A stretch of 53,783 bases of DNA, taken from NCBI GenBank assembly GCA_001899085.1, contig MKVB01000011.1:43055-96837 (forward strand), read 5' to 3'. Positions 17,621 through 24,919 of this stretch are shown here, in pieces. This stretch comes from Devosia sp. 66-14. GTDB taxonomy: Bacteria > Pseudomonadota > Alphaproteobacteria > Rhizobiales > Devosiaceae. Below the pieces are notes generated by a model. It searched no databases and had not been told where the DNA came from. It saw only the letters and a program-made list of their open reading frames with translations. Position 1 is the stretch's first letter; each line of letters begins with the position of its first letter. The position numbers were made by a program, and so were the translations under genes.

Positions 17621-17651
17621 CATCAGGTTGCCGTCAGCTTGCCCTGCTAGA
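17621..17651 (+). promoter_or_regulatory. Predicted OmpR-family operator/promoter, copy B
   Basis: CATCAGGTTGCCGTCAGCTT (17621-17640) is followed after 5 nt by GCTAGA (17646-17651). It differs from copy C at one position in 20. It directs rightward transcription into the secreted pyrophosphatase, with a leader of about 143 nt that contains a GCGCGC hairpin flanked by GTTGAG/CTCAAC. Confidence 0.65.
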
Positions 17652-17800
17652 TGATCGGCATCCGCCGTGCCCGGCTCCGGCTTCGGCTCAGCTACTGTCG
17701 CAATAGCTTCATCGTCCAGACATCAGCGTTTCACCAAGTTGAGATAAGATTGAGCGCGCCCCTGCGCGCAAAAACTCAACTCATCAAGGATGATACCTGA

Positions 17801-18399
17801 ATGCGAAGACTGGCTATTGCTGGCCTATTGTTTTTTTCGTTTGCCGCCACCGGCGCGGCGCAGGCGGAATATACCTCGCCATTTGCTTTCCCTCAGCCGG
17901 AGGACAGCAGTCAATTCTATACCGTGGTGGAAATTCCGCAGGGCAGTTTCACCAAATACGAGATCGACGCCGACACCGGCCATATCATCGTCGATCGCTA
18001 TCAGTCGATGCCGGTGGTCTATCCGGCCAATTACGGCTCGATCCCGTCGTCGCTGGGCGGTGATGGCGATCCGCTCGACGCGCTGGTGTTCTCGCGCGAA
18101 CCGATCATCCCGGGGCGATGATTCTGGTGCGCGCCATTGGCGTGCTGCACATGATCGATGGCGGCGAAGCCGACGACAAGATCGTCGCCGTGCCGGTGTC
18201 GGAGGTCGATCCGACCTATGACGACATCCGCTCGATCGATGACCTGCCGGCGATCGAGCGCCAGCGCGTCGAGGCCTTCTTCCGCGTCTACAAGCAGTTG
18301 CCCGAGGGACGGAAGGTGGTCGAGCTGAACGGCTTCAGCGGGGTCAACGAGGCGCAAACCCTGGTGTCGGACGCCATCGCCGCCTACCGCGCCAGGTAG
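17801..18399 (+). pseudogene. Secreted inorganic pyrophosphatase, frameshifted
   Basis: The first frame (17801-18121, 106 aa) has a signal peptide ([20 protein letters not shown], then QAEYTS) and the family I pyrophosphatase core: [29 protein letters not shown] with the D-G-D-P-L-D metal site. It stops just after REPIIPG. The remainder (from 18118, 93 aa) resumes in the next frame: [20 protein letters not shown], then DLPAIERQRVEAFF. Adding one G to the GGGG run at 18112-18115 gives [13 protein letters not shown] and a complete 199-aa enzyme. It would hydrolyse PPi in the periplasm. Predicted operator copy B lies upstream. As written neither half should be active, though the ATGA junction would let both be made. 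Confidence 0.85.
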
Positions 18400-18404
18400 A
18401 GGCC

Positions 18405-18435
18405 CATCAGGTTGGCGTCAGCTTCGGCATGTAGG
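18405..18435 (+). promoter_or_regulatory. Predicted OmpR-family operator/promoter, copy C
   Basis: CATCAGGTTGGCGTCAGCTT (18405-18424) begins 6 nt after the pyrophosphatase stop. After 5 nt TGTAGG (18430-18435) stands where the other copies have GCTAG or GCTAT. It points to the 100-aa gene at 18558, giving a leader of about 116 nt. Confidence 0.6.
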
Positions 18436-18557
18436 CTTGCGTCAACGGGCGGCGCGCGCGGGCGGGGCCCCGAACTCGAACTGCAGCGCGGCACACCCGG
18501 GCAGGCCGTCGATGGTTGCGCATCGGCGGCCTGCACCCCGTCGCGATGGAGGTTTCC

Positions 18558-18860
18558 ATGCCAGACTATGACGACATGGTTCCCGCCTTCGAAGCGGCCG
18601 TCGCCGCGCTGCGCGAGACCTATGGCAGCAGCCTCGCCCTGCTCGAGATCGAGATGACGGTCGAGCGCACCTCGGTGCAGATCGAGGTGACGCTGGCGCC
18701 CAAGGGCGGCGAGCCGGTGCCGCACACGGTCAAGATGGGCTCGTTCACCGCGACGCGCCTGCCCGAGCGGCTGGCCTATCTCAAGGCGGCGATGGACCAT
18801 ATCGCGCGCCTGATCGACGAGACGCTGGTGCACCAGGGCGCCGCGCCGCGCCAGACCTGA
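18558..18860 (+). CDS. Small hypothetical protein behind operator copy C
   Basis: A 100-aa protein with GGAGG 5 nt before the ATG. The sequence is acidic at the start (MPDYDDMVPAFEAAVAALRE), with regular beta-strand alternation in the middle (TVERTSVQIEVTLAPKGG) and a helix at the end (AYLKAAMDHIARLIDETLVH). There is no signal peptide or membrane segment. I recognise no family. The only clue to its role is the upstream site shared with uppP and the pyrophosphatase. Confidence 0.7.
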   Translation: MPDYDDMVPAFEAAVAALRETYGSSLALLEIEMTVERTSVQIEVTLAPKGGEPVPHTVKMGSFTATRLPERLAYLKAAMDHIARLIDETLVHQGAAPRQT

Positions 18861-18923
18861 GCCGAAGAGGCGGCGCAACGACCGCCGATCGGCTCGGAGG
18901 CGCCGAGGTTCACGGCCGGGATC

Positions 18924-19193
18924 TCATCCAGGCTGGAAGCGGACCGAGAGATCGATGCGTGAGCGCCGCACGACGCGGCAACTGAGCGTCTCTCCCGGCT
19001 GCATTTCGAGATCGAACGTGGTCGGCACATCGGCCGCCCGGTTGACGCGTAAGGTCGCTCCGGCACGCGAGCCGTTATGGACCTCGCAGGACAGTCCGGC
19101 TGCCGGGTCATCAAGGATGATCCGGGCTCGATGAACCTGTCGCTTCGCGGAGAACCAGGCTTCTGTCATTGGCAGGTCAGTTCCTTCTGGCAT
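18924..19193 (-). CDS. PilZ-like domain protein
   Basis: An 89-aa protein. The spacing of RQVHRARIILDDPAAGLSC, EVHNGSRAGATLRV and GETLSCRVVRRSRIDLSVRF matches short alphaproteobacterial PilZ-fold proteins, with the N/D-x-S-x-x-G motif as NGSRAG. The canonical RxxxR of c-di-GMP binders is not clear, so ligand binding is uncertain. The start is uncertain: ATG 19193 or ATG 19169 (MTEAWFSAKR). The frame is open further upstream, but without matching content. Confidence 0.5.
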   Translation of the reverse strand: MPEGTDLPMTEAWFSAKRQVHRARIILDDPAAGLSCEVHNGSRAGATLRVNRAADVPTTFDLEMQPGETLSCRVVRRSRIDLSVRFQPG

Positions 19194-19443
19194 GAGCCCG
19201 GACGATCGGGGTGGAGGGTGGGGCGCTCGAACCCGCCGCGAATGCAAACCGGGCGGCAGGGCGGCTAGCGGAGTTGGGAACGCGATGCCGCCCGGTTTGG
19301 TCGCGCCTTGCGGCACGGTCCGCGCGGCCTTTCGAGCCTCGAGGACGTCCTGCCCTAGCAGACGCATGCTGACGCTCGACTGAGCCCGGATCTCAGCGAA
19401 ATTACAGCTTCGAGGAAAGCTGCGTTGAGCTTCCCGAAATGAA

Positions 19444-19475
19444 GGCGCGGCGCGGACTTTCGCCCGCGCCGCGCC
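19444..19475 (-). terminator. Stem-loop downstream of the DUF1236-like gene
   Basis: GGCGCGGCGCGG (19444-19455) and its exact complement (19464-19475) make a 12-bp GC-only stem with an 8-nt loop, 39 bp beyond the stop at 19515. On the minus strand it is followed by CTTCATTTC, a weak T-rich stretch. It is the only notable element in the 321-bp gap 19194-19514, apart from the upstream region of the PilZ-like gene. Confidence 0.6.
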
Positions 19476-19514
19476 AATCGCATGCCATTTGCTCAGAGGT
19501 CAGTCGCCCTCGGG

Positions 19515-19937
19515 TCAGTTCGCGGCGGCGACGACGATGCCGGGCGAATAGACCACCGTGCGACCTTCGAGCTCGACGAAGTAGAGACGGTCGTTGGTGT
19601 AGAAATAGGCATGGCCCGGGTCACCATCGATGACATGGAGCTCGATGGTATCGGGGACCGCATAGCCCACATCGATATCGCCCTGGATCACCACCGGTTC
19701 GGTCGGATTGAGGCGTGCATAATCGACCGAGGTATCGGCCACGGCGCTGGCGCCGATCACGGCGCCCGTAAAGCCGCCGATGACCGCACCGATCGGGCCG
19801 AACACCAGACCCCCGGCAATGGCGCCGCTGACGCCGCCGGCAGTACCGCCGACGGCAACGCCGGCATCGGTCTGCGCCAGGACGGAACCGCTGCCAAGGG
19901 TGAACACGGCCAGCGTGGCGAGGATGAGTTTCTTCAT
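19515..19937 (-). CDS. Secreted DUF1236-like protein with glycine-zipper segment
   Basis: A 140-aa protein starting at ATG 19937 with AAGGA 9 nt upstream. The signal peptide is MKKLILATLAVFTLGSGSVL, cleaved near AQTDAG. Residues ~25-65 are a Gly/Ala-rich zipper (GGTAGGVSGAIAGGLVFGP). The C-terminal half (DPGHAYFYTNDRLYFVELEG) ends in VVYSPGIV, as in DUF1236 proteins common in Hyphomicrobiales. These are small envelope proteins of unknown function. A stem-loop lies after the stop codon. Confidence 0.7.
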   Translation of the reverse strand: MKKLILATLAVFTLGSGSVLAQTDAGVAVGGTAGGVSGAIAGGLVFGPIGAVIGGFTGAVIGASAVADTSVDYARLNPTEPVVIQGDIDVGYAVPDTIELHVIDGDPGHAYFYTNDRLYFVELEGRTVVYSPGIVVAAAN

Positions 19938-20066
19938 TTCGGGGAATCCTTCTTCTTCTTGTTTTCTCCGTAGCCAGAGGGGAAGTCCCGAGCCGGACAT
20001 CGGTTCCATCGCAGGGCCGGTTGGGGGGGCGATCGGGCCGCCCCGGGCGACCGCCGCCGCCCGCCG

Positions 20067-21926
20067 TCAGCCTTGCCCGCCGGCCCGGTGCATGGCGGCA
20101 TAGCGACCGCCGGCGGCGATCAGTTCGGCATGGGTGCCGTGCTCGACCACGCTGCCGCCCTCGATCATCACCACGCGATGCGCCCGCTCGATCGCCGATG
20201 CCCGATGCGCCACCACCAGCACGGCGCGATCGGCGGCAATCCGGTCGATCGCATCGAGAATGCCTTCCTCACGCTCGGCATCGAGATGCGAGGTGGCCTC
20301 GTCGAGGACGAGCAGCGGCCGATCGCGCAGCACGGCGCGGGCGATGGCGATGCGCTGCCGTTCACCGCCGGAAAAGCGCTTGCCGCGCTGCCCCACCATG
20401 GTGTCGAGCCCATCGGGCAGTTGCCGCAGCAGCTCGCCGAGGCCCGCCTCATGCAGCGCATCGACGAGCCGGTCGTCGGTGGCGTGCTCGAGGCCATAGC
20501 TCAGGTTGTCGCGCAGCGGCGCATCCCTCAGATAGACATCCTGGCTCACCAGCGAGACGAAGCGCCAGGCATCCTCCTCGGTCAGTTCCGCCGTGTCGAT
20601 GCCGGCGAGCCGCACCGTTCCGGCCGACGGCCGTATCGAGCCGCAGGCGAGGCTGATGAGGGTCGATTTGCCCGAGCCCGAATGGCCGGCGATCGCCACG
20701 GTTTCACCGCGGCGCACGGCGAACGAGATGTCGCCGAGGATGCGCGCAGGCTGCTCGGCGCCACCGCCGCCATCGGCCTCGTCCAGCCGGGTCAGCGGCA
20801 CGCCGGAGAGAAACCCGCTCATGCCCGAGCTGGCGCCGGCGACGTCGGAGAGGGTCTTTACCGCCACTGCCTGCCGCCCCGGATAGGTGTAGCCCACCTG
20901 CTCGAACACCAGCACCTCATCGTTGACCACCGGCTCGGGCGGGCGCGCCGCGGCGGCCACCGTCTCGAGCCCGGTATTGGGCGAGTGCAGCACCGCCTCG
21001 ACGCGATCGAGCCCCATACCGGCGCGGATCAGCGGGTAGCGCTGGCCGACGACTTCGCCGAGCGGCTGGCGCACCAGGCCGACGAAGAACAGCGCCGACA
21101 CCACGCTGCCGATCGAGATCTGCCCGGCCGAAGCCAGCAGCACGCCGATGCCGAGGAACAGCACGGTGATCAGGTCGAAGCACAGCCGATAGGCGACGCT
21201 GATCACGGCGCGCCAGTTGTCCATGCGGGCCGCCAGCGCCACCGACTGGTCGGCGAGCCCGGCGAAGCGGCGCTCCTCGGCAGCGGTGGCGCGCGCCTGC
21301 CGCACGAGGCTCACCGCGTCGCCGCTGGTGGTGCTTTCGATCTGGCTGGCGACCGCCGCGTTGATCTCGTAGGACGCCTTGATGGTGGCGTTGATGCGGC
21401 CCTCGGCAAAGCGCACCGCGACGAGCGCCAGCGGCACAAGGACGAAGGCCGCGAGGAACCAGACATTGATCGTTCCGAGGGCAATCGCCACGGCGGCGAG
21501 CCCGACCCAGCCATGCACCGTGGCCAGCGGCACGGTGGTGAACAGCGGGTCGACCATGCGCATGTCATTGGTCAGCCGGCTGTTCAGCACGCCGGGGTTG
21601 ATCGTGGTGTAGCTGAGCAGCGGCATGCGCAGCAGCTCGGCATAAAGCCGCCGCGCCAGCTGCCAGGACAGGCCGTAGCCGAGCCGCGCGCCGAGCGTGT
21701 TGGCCAGCACTTCGGCCAGCGCCGCGCCGATGGCGAAAGCGGCGACGAGGCCGAGCAGCGGCAGGAGCGCGACCAGCCCGGCGCCATGCAGCGCCGCATC
21801 GATGATGCGTCCGAGCAGCAGCGGCACGCCGACCGGCAGGCCGGCCGCCAGCGCCGTGCACAGCACGATCGGCAGCACCTTGATCCAATCGACCGCAAGG
21901 CCGAGCCGCATCACCCGCTTGAACAT
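20067..21926 (-). CDS. ABC exporter, fused membrane and ATPase domains
   Basis: A 619-aa half-transporter. Residues ~1-310 form a six-helix ABC exporter membrane domain (VLPIVLCTALAAGLPVGVPL and following). The nucleotide-binding domain has Walker A GHSGSGKSTL, signature FSGGERQRIAIARAVL, Walker B PLLVLDEATSHLD and switch His in VVAHRAS. It would work as a homodimer exporting a lipid, peptide or drug. I start at ATG 21926 (MFKRVMRLGL); a 32-codon longer frame begins at 22022 but adds only hydrophilic sequence. About 30 residues before Walker A are an odd insertion (SDVAGASSGMSGFLSG...). No substrate is indicated. Confidence 0.87.
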   Translation of the reverse strand: MFKRVMRLGLAVDWIKVLPIVLCTALAAGLPVGVPLLLGRIIDAALHGAGLVALLPLLGLVAAFAIGAALAEVLANTLGARLGYGLSWQLARRLYAELLRMPLLSYTTINPGVLNSRLTNDMRMVDPLFTTVPLATVHGWVGLAAVAIALGTINVWFLAAFVLVPLALVAVRFAEGRINATIKASYEINAAVASQIESTTSGDAVSLVRQARATAAEERRFAGLADQSVALAARMDNWRAVISVAYRLCFDLITVLFLGIGVLLASAGQISIGSVVSALFFVGLVRQPLGEVVGQRYPLIRAGMGLDRVEAVLHSPNTGLETVAAAARPPEPVVNDEVLVFEQVGYTYPGRQAVAVKTLSDVAGASSGMSGFLSGVPLTRLDEADGGGGAEQPARILGDISFAVRRGETVAIAGHSGSGKSTLISLACGSIRPSAGTVRLAGIDTAELTEEDAWRFVSLVSQDVYLRDAPLRDNLSYGLEHATDDRLVDALHEAGLGELLRQLPDGLDTMVGQRGKRFSGGERQRIAIARAVLRDRPLLVLDEATSHLDAEREEGILDAIDRIAADRAVLVVAHRASAIERAHRVVMIEGGSVVEHGTHAELIAAGGRYAAMHRAGGQG

Positions 21927-22123
21927 GATGGCCGCCACTCCCCATTGGCGGTGACCATCGGTACACGCCCGCCCGGCCGGCGCAACGCATTCCTCCGCAG
22001 CGGGGGCCTTCGGATCGCCCATGGCGTGCGGGGAGTGCTTACGTGCTCGCCGCGCCTTGTGCGGCCCCGAGAAACTGCTAGGTTCCTCTAACGGCGGACC
22101 ATAACCAAGACTGGAGCTTGGGA

Positions 22124-22531
22124 ATGGTTGGATATTGGACGCAGTTTTCCGCCGTGTTTCTCACAGCCCTGCTGGCCGCCCCCGCCTTCGCCGCGGGCAT
22201 TGCCGTGCGCCAGCTGCCGGATACGCCGCCCGCCGAGCAGATGTCGCGCGCCGACCTGCTGGCGCAGAAGGGCTATTACCCGCAATCCTGCGCCGAGCGC
22301 AGCGTGTGTATCTTCACCGGGCCGGGCGGCGAAGTCTGGGTGTGGGAGGGCTATGCCCGCGCCATGCTGATGCAAGGCAAGACCCTGTTGTTCAAGGGCC
22401 GCTGCCAGAGCGCCTGCTACCTCGCCTATCTCGAGGCGGTCCGCTTCGACGCCGGCGGCACGCCCGGCCGCGTCGAAGTGGCGCCCGGCACGGTGTTCTA
22501 CAAACACAAGCCCTACCTGCTGCGCCAATGA
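22124..22531 (+). CDS. Secreted small protein resembling ClpP-like periplasmic proteins
   Basis: A 135-aa protein with GGAG 7 nt before the ATG. The signal peptide runs to about APAFAAG. The mature part has CAERSVCIFTGPGG, then FKGRCQSACYLAYLEAV and VAPGTVFYKHKP. The C-x-S-A-C segment followed by a V-x-P-G-x-x-F-x-x-H strand recalls COG3904-type periplasmic ClpP-like proteins, in which the Ser lies in a CASAC motif. The protein is too short for a full ClpP fold, so this is a resemblance only. It overlaps the next small gene by 4 nt. Confidence 0.6.
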   Translation: MVGYWTQFSAVFLTALLAAPAFAAGIAVRQLPDTPPAEQMSRADLLAQKGYYPQSCAERSVCIFTGPGGEVWVWEGYARAMLMQGKTLLFKGRCQSACYLAYLEAVRFDAGGTPGRVEVAPGTVFYKHKPYLLRQ

Positions 22532-22653
22532 AACACGTCTGGGCCAGAGTAGCCGACCAACTGGACCGCGTCCCCTCCCGCTGGGGCCTGCCGCTGCTGG
22601 TGCTGGCGGGGGTGGTGCTGTGGGTGGTGGTGTTGAAGTTGATGCAGATTTAG
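22528..22653 (+). CDS. 41-aa single-span membrane protein
   Basis: The ATG at 22528 overlaps the stop of the preceding gene as ATGA. The product starts MKHVWARVADQLDRVPSRWG, followed by a membrane helix (LPLLVLAGVVLWVVVLKLMQ) that reaches the C-terminus. The translational coupling and the clear amphipathic-plus-helix layout make this a believable small protein, too short for most gene callers. Its function is unknown; it may be a membrane partner for the preceding secreted protein. Confidence 0.5.
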   Translation: MKHVWARVADQLDRVPSRWGLPLLVLAGVVLWVVVLKLMQI

Positions 22654-22795
22654 GGGCGGGCTCGGCGGCGGTCGTCCGGCTCTACCGCGACATGCGACAG
22701 CTCCTGGCGAGCGGGTCGACGATCTCGACCGATATCGGGCCTCCAGCCTCCAGATGACAACAAAGACGTCGTCGCCACAGGCTCGGTTGCAGATT

Positions 22796-23584
22796 TCAGG
22801 AAGGTGATCGGTCGCGATGCCAGAACTGGCCGATTTTGGACGTGTTCTTCAACACAAGGGCGCCCAAACCGCCGATCTCATTACTTCGTAGCGCACGTAG
22901 ATCTTCTGAGGATTTTGCGATTATGTTCCGGATGGATCGGTTGCTCGTCCCGCCCACCTTCATCTTCACGAAGAGCTTGTCGAGATACCTTACTCCGTCC
23001 GCGATACGTGGGAGCGTCCGAAGGATAAAGTCGTAATCAGCCGCAATCCGATAGCTGCAATCGAAGCCACCGAAACGTTCATAGACCGAACGCCGAAGGT
23101 ACAGCGTGGGGTGGGGAGGCATCCAGCCCTGCCTCAGCTTTGGGAGGGCAAACTCACCGCTGTGCCAGTACCGGATGGTCTTGTGCGGCGGCTCGCGCGT
23201 TTCATAAACAAGGTTGCCGTACACTGCCAAGACTGCAGGATCGCGGAACTCCCGAGCAATACTCTCCAGCACATCGGGCGCGCCCAGCACGTCGTCAGAG
23301 TGCAGGATACCCACAACGTCACCGGTAGCGTTGGCGATGCCCTTGTTCAGTGCGTCGAAGAGTCCATCGTCCGGTTCGGTCAGCGCCACCCGATTAGCAA
23401 AGGCATCGGACTTCACGAGCTTCATCGTGTTGTCGCTGCTGCCTCCGTCGATCACGAGGTGCTCCAAGTTCGTGTAAGTCTGCTCCGCGAGCGACTCCAG
23501 CGTGGCGGGCAGGGTCGCGCTCGAGTTAAACGTCGCCGTTATCAGGGAGATTTTCGGGCCGGGATCCGATGACGAGCCGTTCAT
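22796..23584 (-). CDS. Glycosyltransferase family 2
   Basis: A 262-aa GT-A enzyme: ISLITATFNSSATLPATLES opens the nucleotide-binding fold, IDGGSSDNTM is the second strand, and GILHSDDVLG contains the metal-binding DD. It resembles WcaA-like transferases that extend exopolysaccharide repeat units. It is the last gene of the minus-strand exopolysaccharide cluster, and its ATG overlaps the wecB stop by 4 nt (ATGA). Sugar donor and acceptor cannot be read from the sequence, although wecB next to it suggests ManNAc may be in the repeat unit. Its base composition is more AT-rich than the flanks. Confidence 0.85.
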   Translation of the reverse strand: MNGSSSDPGPKISLITATFNSSATLPATLESLAEQTYTNLEHLVIDGGSSDNTMKLVKSDAFANRVALTEPDDGLFDALNKGIANATGDVVGILHSDDVLGAPDVLESIAREFRDPAVLAVYGNLVYETREPPHKTIRYWHSGEFALPKLRQGWMPPHPTLYLRRSVYERFGGFDCSYRIAADYDFILRTLPRIADGVRYLDKLFVKMKVGGTSNRSIRNIIAKSSEDLRALRSNEIGGLGALVLKNTSKIGQFWHRDRSPS

Positions 23585-24723
23585 ACGGAAAACTCCTCAA
23601 TGGCGCGGCCAACTAGTATCGCGGCTATGCGGCGCGATGCCTGGCCGTCCCCATAGGGGTTGACGCGGTGGCTAACGGAAGCGCCTAGCCTGCTTGTGTG
23701 AAACACCCTTCCGACGCGTTCAACGATGGTCCGCCTAGCCGTGCCGACGAGTTCGACAGTGCCTGCAGCGACTGCTTCGGGCCGCTCGGTGACGTTGCGT
23801 GTGACAAACACGGGCTTACCGAGTGAAGGAGCCTCCTCCTGAATTCCACCACTGTCCGTTAGTATCGCGTGGCTTCGCTTCATCAGGTAGACGAAGGGCA
23901 GATACTGTAGCGGGTCCACAAGGTGGATGTGCGGCACGCCCGAAAGCATTTCCCTAACGGGCCCCTGGACATTTGGGTTGGGATGGATCGGATAGACCAC
24001 CTGCATTGGATAGGCCCGCGCGAGGTCCAGAATAGCGGAGCAGATCTCGCGCAGTGGGGGGCCGAAGTTCTCACGTCGATGGCCAGTGACCAGCAACAGT
24101 GGCCGCCCTGAGTCCAGATAGGAGAAGCTGGCGGCAAGGCTGCTCGTAAGGGCAGGGTCGTTGTCCAACCGCTCGGCGACCATCAGCAGGGCGTCTATCA
24201 CCGTATTGCCTGTCAGGTGTACGGCGTCAGCTCGAGCCCCTTCGCGCAATAGGTTGTCGCGCGTACCGGCCGTTGGTGCGTAATACTGATCAGCTATGAC
24301 GTCGATTATCCGGCGATTTATCTCCTCCGGCCACGGTTGAAGCGGGTCGCCTGATCTCAAGCCGGCCTCAACGTGCCCCACCCGTATCTGCTTGTAGAAG
24401 GCTGCCAGCGAGGCCGCGGCAGCTGTAGCCGTGTCCCCGTGCACCAGAACCCGATCGGGGACAAAGTCGTCAAGGACGCGTGACAGCCCCTCCAGCACCA
24501 TGGCGGTGATCTGTTCGAGGCTCTGTGCATTGGTCATGACGTCGAGATCGTACTCAGGCGTCACAGCAAACAGGTCCAAGACTTGGTCCAGCATCTCCCG
24601 ATGCTGTGCGGTGACGCAGACGCGAACCTCCAGGGCAGCCTCAGCCAGGAGTGCCTTCACCAAAGGCAGCATCTTGATCGCTTCCGGACGAGTTCCAAAG
24701 ACGACCAGGATCTTTTTCCGCAT
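23581..24723 (-). CDS. wecB: UDP-N-acetylglucosamine 2-epimerase (non-hydrolysing)
   Basis: A 380-aa protein with the full WecB pattern: KILVVFGTRPEAIKMLPLVK, VHGDTATAAAASLAAFYK, HVEAGLRSGDPLQPWPEE, TGHRRENFG and TDSGGIQEEAPSLGKPV. It interconverts UDP-GlcNAc and UDP-ManNAc, supplying ManNAc for a polysaccharide. The start is ATG 24723; the codon before it is GTG. A 196-bp gap with a tandem repeat separates it from the upstream transferase, so it may have its own promoter. Confidence 0.93.
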   Translation of the reverse strand: MRKKILVVFGTRPEAIKMLPLVKALLAEAALEVRVCVTAQHREMLDQVLDLFAVTPEYDLDVMTNAQSLEQITAMVLEGLSRVLDDFVPDRVLVHGDTATAAAASLAAFYKQIRVGHVEAGLRSGDPLQPWPEEINRRIIDVIADQYYAPTAGTRDNLLREGARADAVHLTGNTVIDALLMVAERLDNDPALTSSLAASFSYLDSGRPLLLVTGHRRENFGPPLREICSAILDLARAYPMQVVYPIHPNPNVQGPVREMLSGVPHIHLVDPLQYLPFVYLMKRSHAILTDSGGIQEEAPSLGKPVFVTRNVTERPEAVAAGTVELVGTARRTIVERVGRVFHTSRLGASVSHRVNPYGDGQASRRIAAILVGRAIEEFSV

Positions 24724-24774
24724 CACCCCAAAGCCTTTGGACTTGTTTCTGGTCTGTTTTCGACACCACGGTGC

Positions 24775-24806
24775 CGCATCGGGTATTCAGCGCATCGGGT
24801 ATTCAG
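24775..24806. repeat. Perfect tandem duplication of 16 bp
   Basis: CGCATCGGGTATTCAG occurs twice head to tail (24775-24790 and 24791-24806) in the 196-bp gap upstream of wecB. It is the only gap of that size inside the transferase part of the cluster. The duplication may be recent, or two binding sites. Confidence 0.85.
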
Positions 24807-24919
24807 ATTGATGGCCAAGACGCGCATCGAGCTGAGGACGGTCGAGAGTGGGCAGTCAGCCCAACCGACAGCGGCCGCAAATTTCAATAGGTGATGGCGA
24901 CGATAGATCATAAATGCCT

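Noticed and set aside
18111-18121. Programmed -1 frameshifting in the pyrophosphatase
   Set aside because: There is no slippery heptamer of X-XXY-YYZ type or downstream pseudoknot, and a single added G restores the family sequence exactly, so a base loss is simpler.
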